DNA of 64,000 bases. It comes from Chitinophaga arvensicola. GTDB taxonomy: Bacteria > Bacteroidota > Bacteroidia > Chitinophagales > Chitinophagaceae. The notes under the pieces were generated by a model. The model made no database searches. It saw only the letters and a list, made by a program, of their open reading frames with translations, and had not been told where the DNA came from. Of the stretch, positions 61,819-64,000 are shown piece by piece; the stretch's first letter is position 1, and each line of letters opens with the position of its first letter. The position numbers and the translations under genes were made by a program. The stretch is taken from positions 1,826,979 through 1,890,978 of the forward strand of contig NZ_FOJG01000002.1 in NCBI RefSeq assembly GCF_900110835.1, read 5' to 3'.

Positions 61819-62063
61819 GATCGTTTTTTTGGGGTGAAAACAAAAATATCCGGATGATGATCCGGTCGTTCTTTTGGGGTGCATTTAAATAATGACAGAA
61901 TAGTGTTGGACTAAGCTTTTGGGGTATTGCTCTTCATTCTCTACCTAAATATACTAAAATAGCATGACAAGTATAGCGCTTTGAAAATATCGCCTGAGAC
62001 TATTTTCACCTCCGGATACAGCAGGACTGCAGTGGCGGATATTTTGACCGGAAAATTAAAAAT

Positions 62064-63575
62064 CTACAATTGACCCATTAGCTTCCGGGCTGGCTGATAG
62101 TTATTATTCAGTGCAAACACTTTTTGTAAATATTCCCGGGCCTTTTTCTTGTTATGCAACCGGTAATAACCCATTGCCATCTGGTAATATACGAGATAAT
62201 ATGGCCGGTGAATATCATCTATCACTTCGCCTCTGCCTGCGAGATAAGTGGAGAGATACTGTAATCCTTCTCTTATTTTATAGTTACTCGTTACAGCAAA
62301 TTCGCCGGCGTCGTAATAGACCTCTATGTTACTCACCCCAAACTGGTTGGGAGTATTGGCCAACGCAATACTTTTTTGAACATATGCCCAGGCTACAACC
62401 GGATGTTCTTTATAAATATCGAATGCCATGCGCTGGTAAGCATCTGTGAGCAGGAATGGGTCATAGGGTTCATTTCCATGACGGGCGTTGATATCATTGA
62501 TCGCTTGCAGATAATACTGTTCCGCTTTCTGCATCCATCCAGCCCTGAAACAAAAACCAGCCAGACGCAGCATTTCGTAAGTCTTCCGTTGCCGGGTATC
62601 CAGCTCACGGAGTAAATTGACCAGTATGCCGGTATCCTTTGCTGCCACAGCCTGTTGCAGGAAGCGCGTATACCAGTTGAAATTTCTCACTGTTGAAATT
62701 CCATACACATTCTTTACACGTTTCTGCGCCTGTGAATACAACTTCCAGGCATCCATTTCCGGCCCTTCTTCATAATAGGGATCATATTGTTGATAAATAA
62801 ATTCCAGTGCGGGCTGAATGGCCATCGTGAGGATATTAGTATGATTACCTCCTGAAATACTATCATATTTTGATATAAAACGGGTGCTGTCGAGGTTGCG
62901 GAAATGCGCCAGTAATTCCTGCGCATAGGCCTTCCTTCTTTCCACATCATACTGACCGGTAGCAACATAACAAAAAGTAGTGGTATCATTGAAAAAACGG
63001 ATGGCCTTTTCATCCTGGAGAAACGGTGCAGGCGACGTTACATCAGGCGACGGCCGGGAATAATCCACCCCAACTTTCTCCGGCGCCAGCAGTATATACC
63101 CACGGAATAGCTCCGGTGCGTACTGCAACAGGTAGCTGGCGTAACTGGCTGCATACGAATGCCCCAGATATGTGCGGAAGCTGGAAGTATGGTATTTCTT
63201 TTCAATGGCAGGTATTATTTCATTTTTTATGCAGGCCAACATCTGACGGCCGGCAGGAGTAAGCATCCCCGTTTTATAGGAAAATCCTATTCTGTCCATA
63301 TCAGCCTGAATAGTAACTACCATCGTATTAGGCAACTGATAATTTGCTGCCTGGAAGTAATTCAGCTGGGCTGCGATATAAGCACCTTCTACCATCCCAT
63401 ATTTGAAAGCGTACAGTACCGGCATTTCCGTTGTACCTGCTGTTTCCGGGAGAAATATGTTGTAATGGATACTATCCTTCAATTCATGCGAGAATAGGCA
63501 TTCCCTGATTTCTTTCTGGGAAAATACTGCCATTCCTTTCAGCAGGAGGACAATCGTGATAACAAAGTATTTCAT
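62064..63575 (-). CDS. Secreted esterase with C-terminal TPR-like region
   Basis: 503 residues with a signal peptide (about 1-19). The N-terminal half is an esterase-D/IroE-like alpha/beta hydrolase with GHSYAASYASYLL (nucleophile Ser in GHSYA) and a His in GGNHTNIL. The C-terminal half contains helical repeats (GWMQKAEQYYLQAINDINAR, YYRLHNKKKAREYLQKVFAL) like TPRs. A possible role is hydrolysis of siderophore or peptide esters. It is monocistronic and followed, upstream on the same strand, by an AraC-type gene. Confidence 0.82.
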   Translation of the reverse strand: MKYFVITIVLLLKGMAVFSQKEIRECLFSHELKDSIHYNIFLPETAGTTEMPVLYAFKYGMVEGAYIAAQLNYFQAANYQLPNTMVVTIQADMDRIGFSYKTGMLTPAGRQMLACIKNEIIPAIEKKYHTSSFRTYLGHSYAASYASYLLQYAPELFRGYILLAPEKVGVDYSRPSPDVTSPAPFLQDEKAIRFFNDTTTFCYVATGQYDVERRKAYAQELLAHFRNLDSTRFISKYDSISGGNHTNILTMAIQPALEFIYQQYDPYYEEGPEMDAWKLYSQAQKRVKNVYGISTVRNFNWYTRFLQQAVAAKDTGILVNLLRELDTRQRKTYEMLRLAGFCFRAGWMQKAEQYYLQAINDINARHGNEPYDPFLLTDAYQRMAFDIYKEHPVVAWAYVQKSIALANTPNQFGVSNIEVYYDAGEFAVTSNYKIREGLQYLSTYLAGRGEVIDDIHRPYYLVYYQMAMGYYRLHNKKKAREYLQKVFALNNNYQPARKLMGQL

Positions 63576-63642
63576 TACGCCGTTTTATCAGCAAAGGAAA
63601 AGCATCAGGTGAACATAAAATTGTACTTTTCGGACAGGCGTG

Positions 63643-64000
63643 TTACAAAGTTATGGAAGCCGGTTCTGGCAAAAACTCAAATACCAGCCCATTCTCATCC
63701 AACAGGTTTACGTTGTTGAAAAACGTAGAAGGATTATGCCCGGTGAGTTTTTTATAAACTTTCGAAAAATATGCCTGATCAGAAAAATTGCTCCCATACC
63801 CTATTTCTGTCAGACTTCTTCCCGGTGTCAGCAACAGTTTATTTTTCAGGGAATGCCGGAAGCGGGCAATCTTACGGAAAGCTACCGGAGAAATACCTAC
63901 CCTTTTATAAAACAGGCGATGAAAGGAGCGAACGTGCAATTGCATTCCGGCGGCGATATCGGCAATACTGCGTTCCTCTTCAAAATTGCTGAGTTGTTGC
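63643..64000 (-). CDS. AraC-family regulator, C-terminal part (5' end outside window)
   Basis: About 119 residues are visible. The frame continues beyond the right edge (… SNFEEERSIADIAAGMQLHV), so the ATG at 63945 is not the real start. The two HTH elements of an AraC domain are clear: SIADIAAGMQLHVRSFHRLF and LTEIGYGSNFSDQAYFSKVY. The ligand domain lies outside the window. It probably controls genes beyond it or the downstream esterase. Confidence 0.88.
   Translation of the reverse strand, partial: QQLSNFEEERSIADIAAGMQLHVRSFHRLFYKRVGISPVAFRKIARFRHSLKNKLLLTPGRSLTEIGYGSNFSDQAYFSKVYKKLTGHNPSTFFNNVNLLDENGLVFEFLPEPASITL

Noticed and set aside
1..64000. tRNA, rRNA, CRISPR arrays, insertion sequences or prophage
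   Set aside because: No cloverleaf with a TTCGA-type loop, regular short repeats with unique spacers, transposase or phage structural operon was seen on reading; a dedicated scan could still find a small element.

Overview
The window reads as chromosomal DNA of a Bacteroidota bacterium, most likely a Chitinophagaceae (Chitinophaga-like) soil or plant-associated glycan degrader. The reasons are a SusC/SusD pair, a FecR anti-sigma factor with the C-terminal short-secretin domain, many secreted glycoside hydrolases, Bacteroidota-type -7 promoter boxes (TAnnTTTG), few Shine-Dalgarno sequences, and many compact palindromic terminators. I see no rRNA, tRNA, CRISPR array, insertion sequence or prophage. 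This is from reading alone; no database search was run.

Layout. 0-4.3 kb: 3' end of a fecR gene, a secreted SGNH-hydrolase/EEP-phosphodiesterase fusion and a GH3 beta-glucosidase. 4.4-9.5 kb: a redox/detoxification block of regulator-enzyme pairs (TetR with an FAD monooxygenase, HxlR with a quinone reductase and an SDR, HxlR with an MDR oxidoreductase). 9.6-20.9 kb: MscS channel, GNAT, a secreted GH2, GlxA-type AraC with SRPBCC, two VOC proteins, MFS/LysR, ThuA-like protein and a tail-fibre-like protein. 21-24 kb: a SUKH-like gene and a second GH2. 24.3-27.7 kb: the circularly permuted ATP-grasp / alpha-E / transglutaminase-like operon. 27.9-35.1 kb: GT87-like membrane glycosyltransferase, PhnA, MocR with cupin and DHDPS-like genes, Ca2+/H+ antiporter, metallophosphoesterase. 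35.1-38 kb: SDR/TetR unit with two large operators, then a second TetR diverging from two small membrane proteins. 38-42.8 kb: a lipoprotein, a secreted protein, SMI1/KNR4, an exported acetolactate decarboxylase, a Bcr/CflA efflux pump and a GNAT. 43-52.7 kb: a ribose/nucleoside utilisation locus (ribokinase, SusC, SusD, lipoprotein nucleoside hydrolase, sugar permease, divergent large regulator). 52.7-59.9 kb: beta-lactamase-like hydrolase, TPR protein, a second block of HxlR/SDR/DoxX/AraC/NmrA-like genes. 60-64 kb: a lipoprotein paired with a DUF6345-like secreted protein, an esterase-TPR protein, and a truncated AraC gene.

How the genes work together. Two themes dominate. First, secreted glycan and nucleoside scavenging: GH3, two GH2, the SGNH-EEP fusion and the rus-like locus. 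Second, small one-component regulators next to redox enzymes: three TetR, four HxlR (each with an N-terminal cysteine), AraC, LysR and MocR. Several have palindromic operators readable in the sequence. Two TetR paralogues 32 kb apart carry tandem operators of nearly the same sequence, and the four HxlR proteins fall into two paralogous pairs, so parts of the 4-9 kb block are mirrored at 36-59 kb.

The best candidates for undescribed biology are the cross-related TetR operator pairs, the lipoprotein/DUF6345 pair with a caspase-like His-Gly ... Cys signature, the cysteine-bearing HxlR pairs, and the ATP-grasp/alpha-E/transglutaminase operon.
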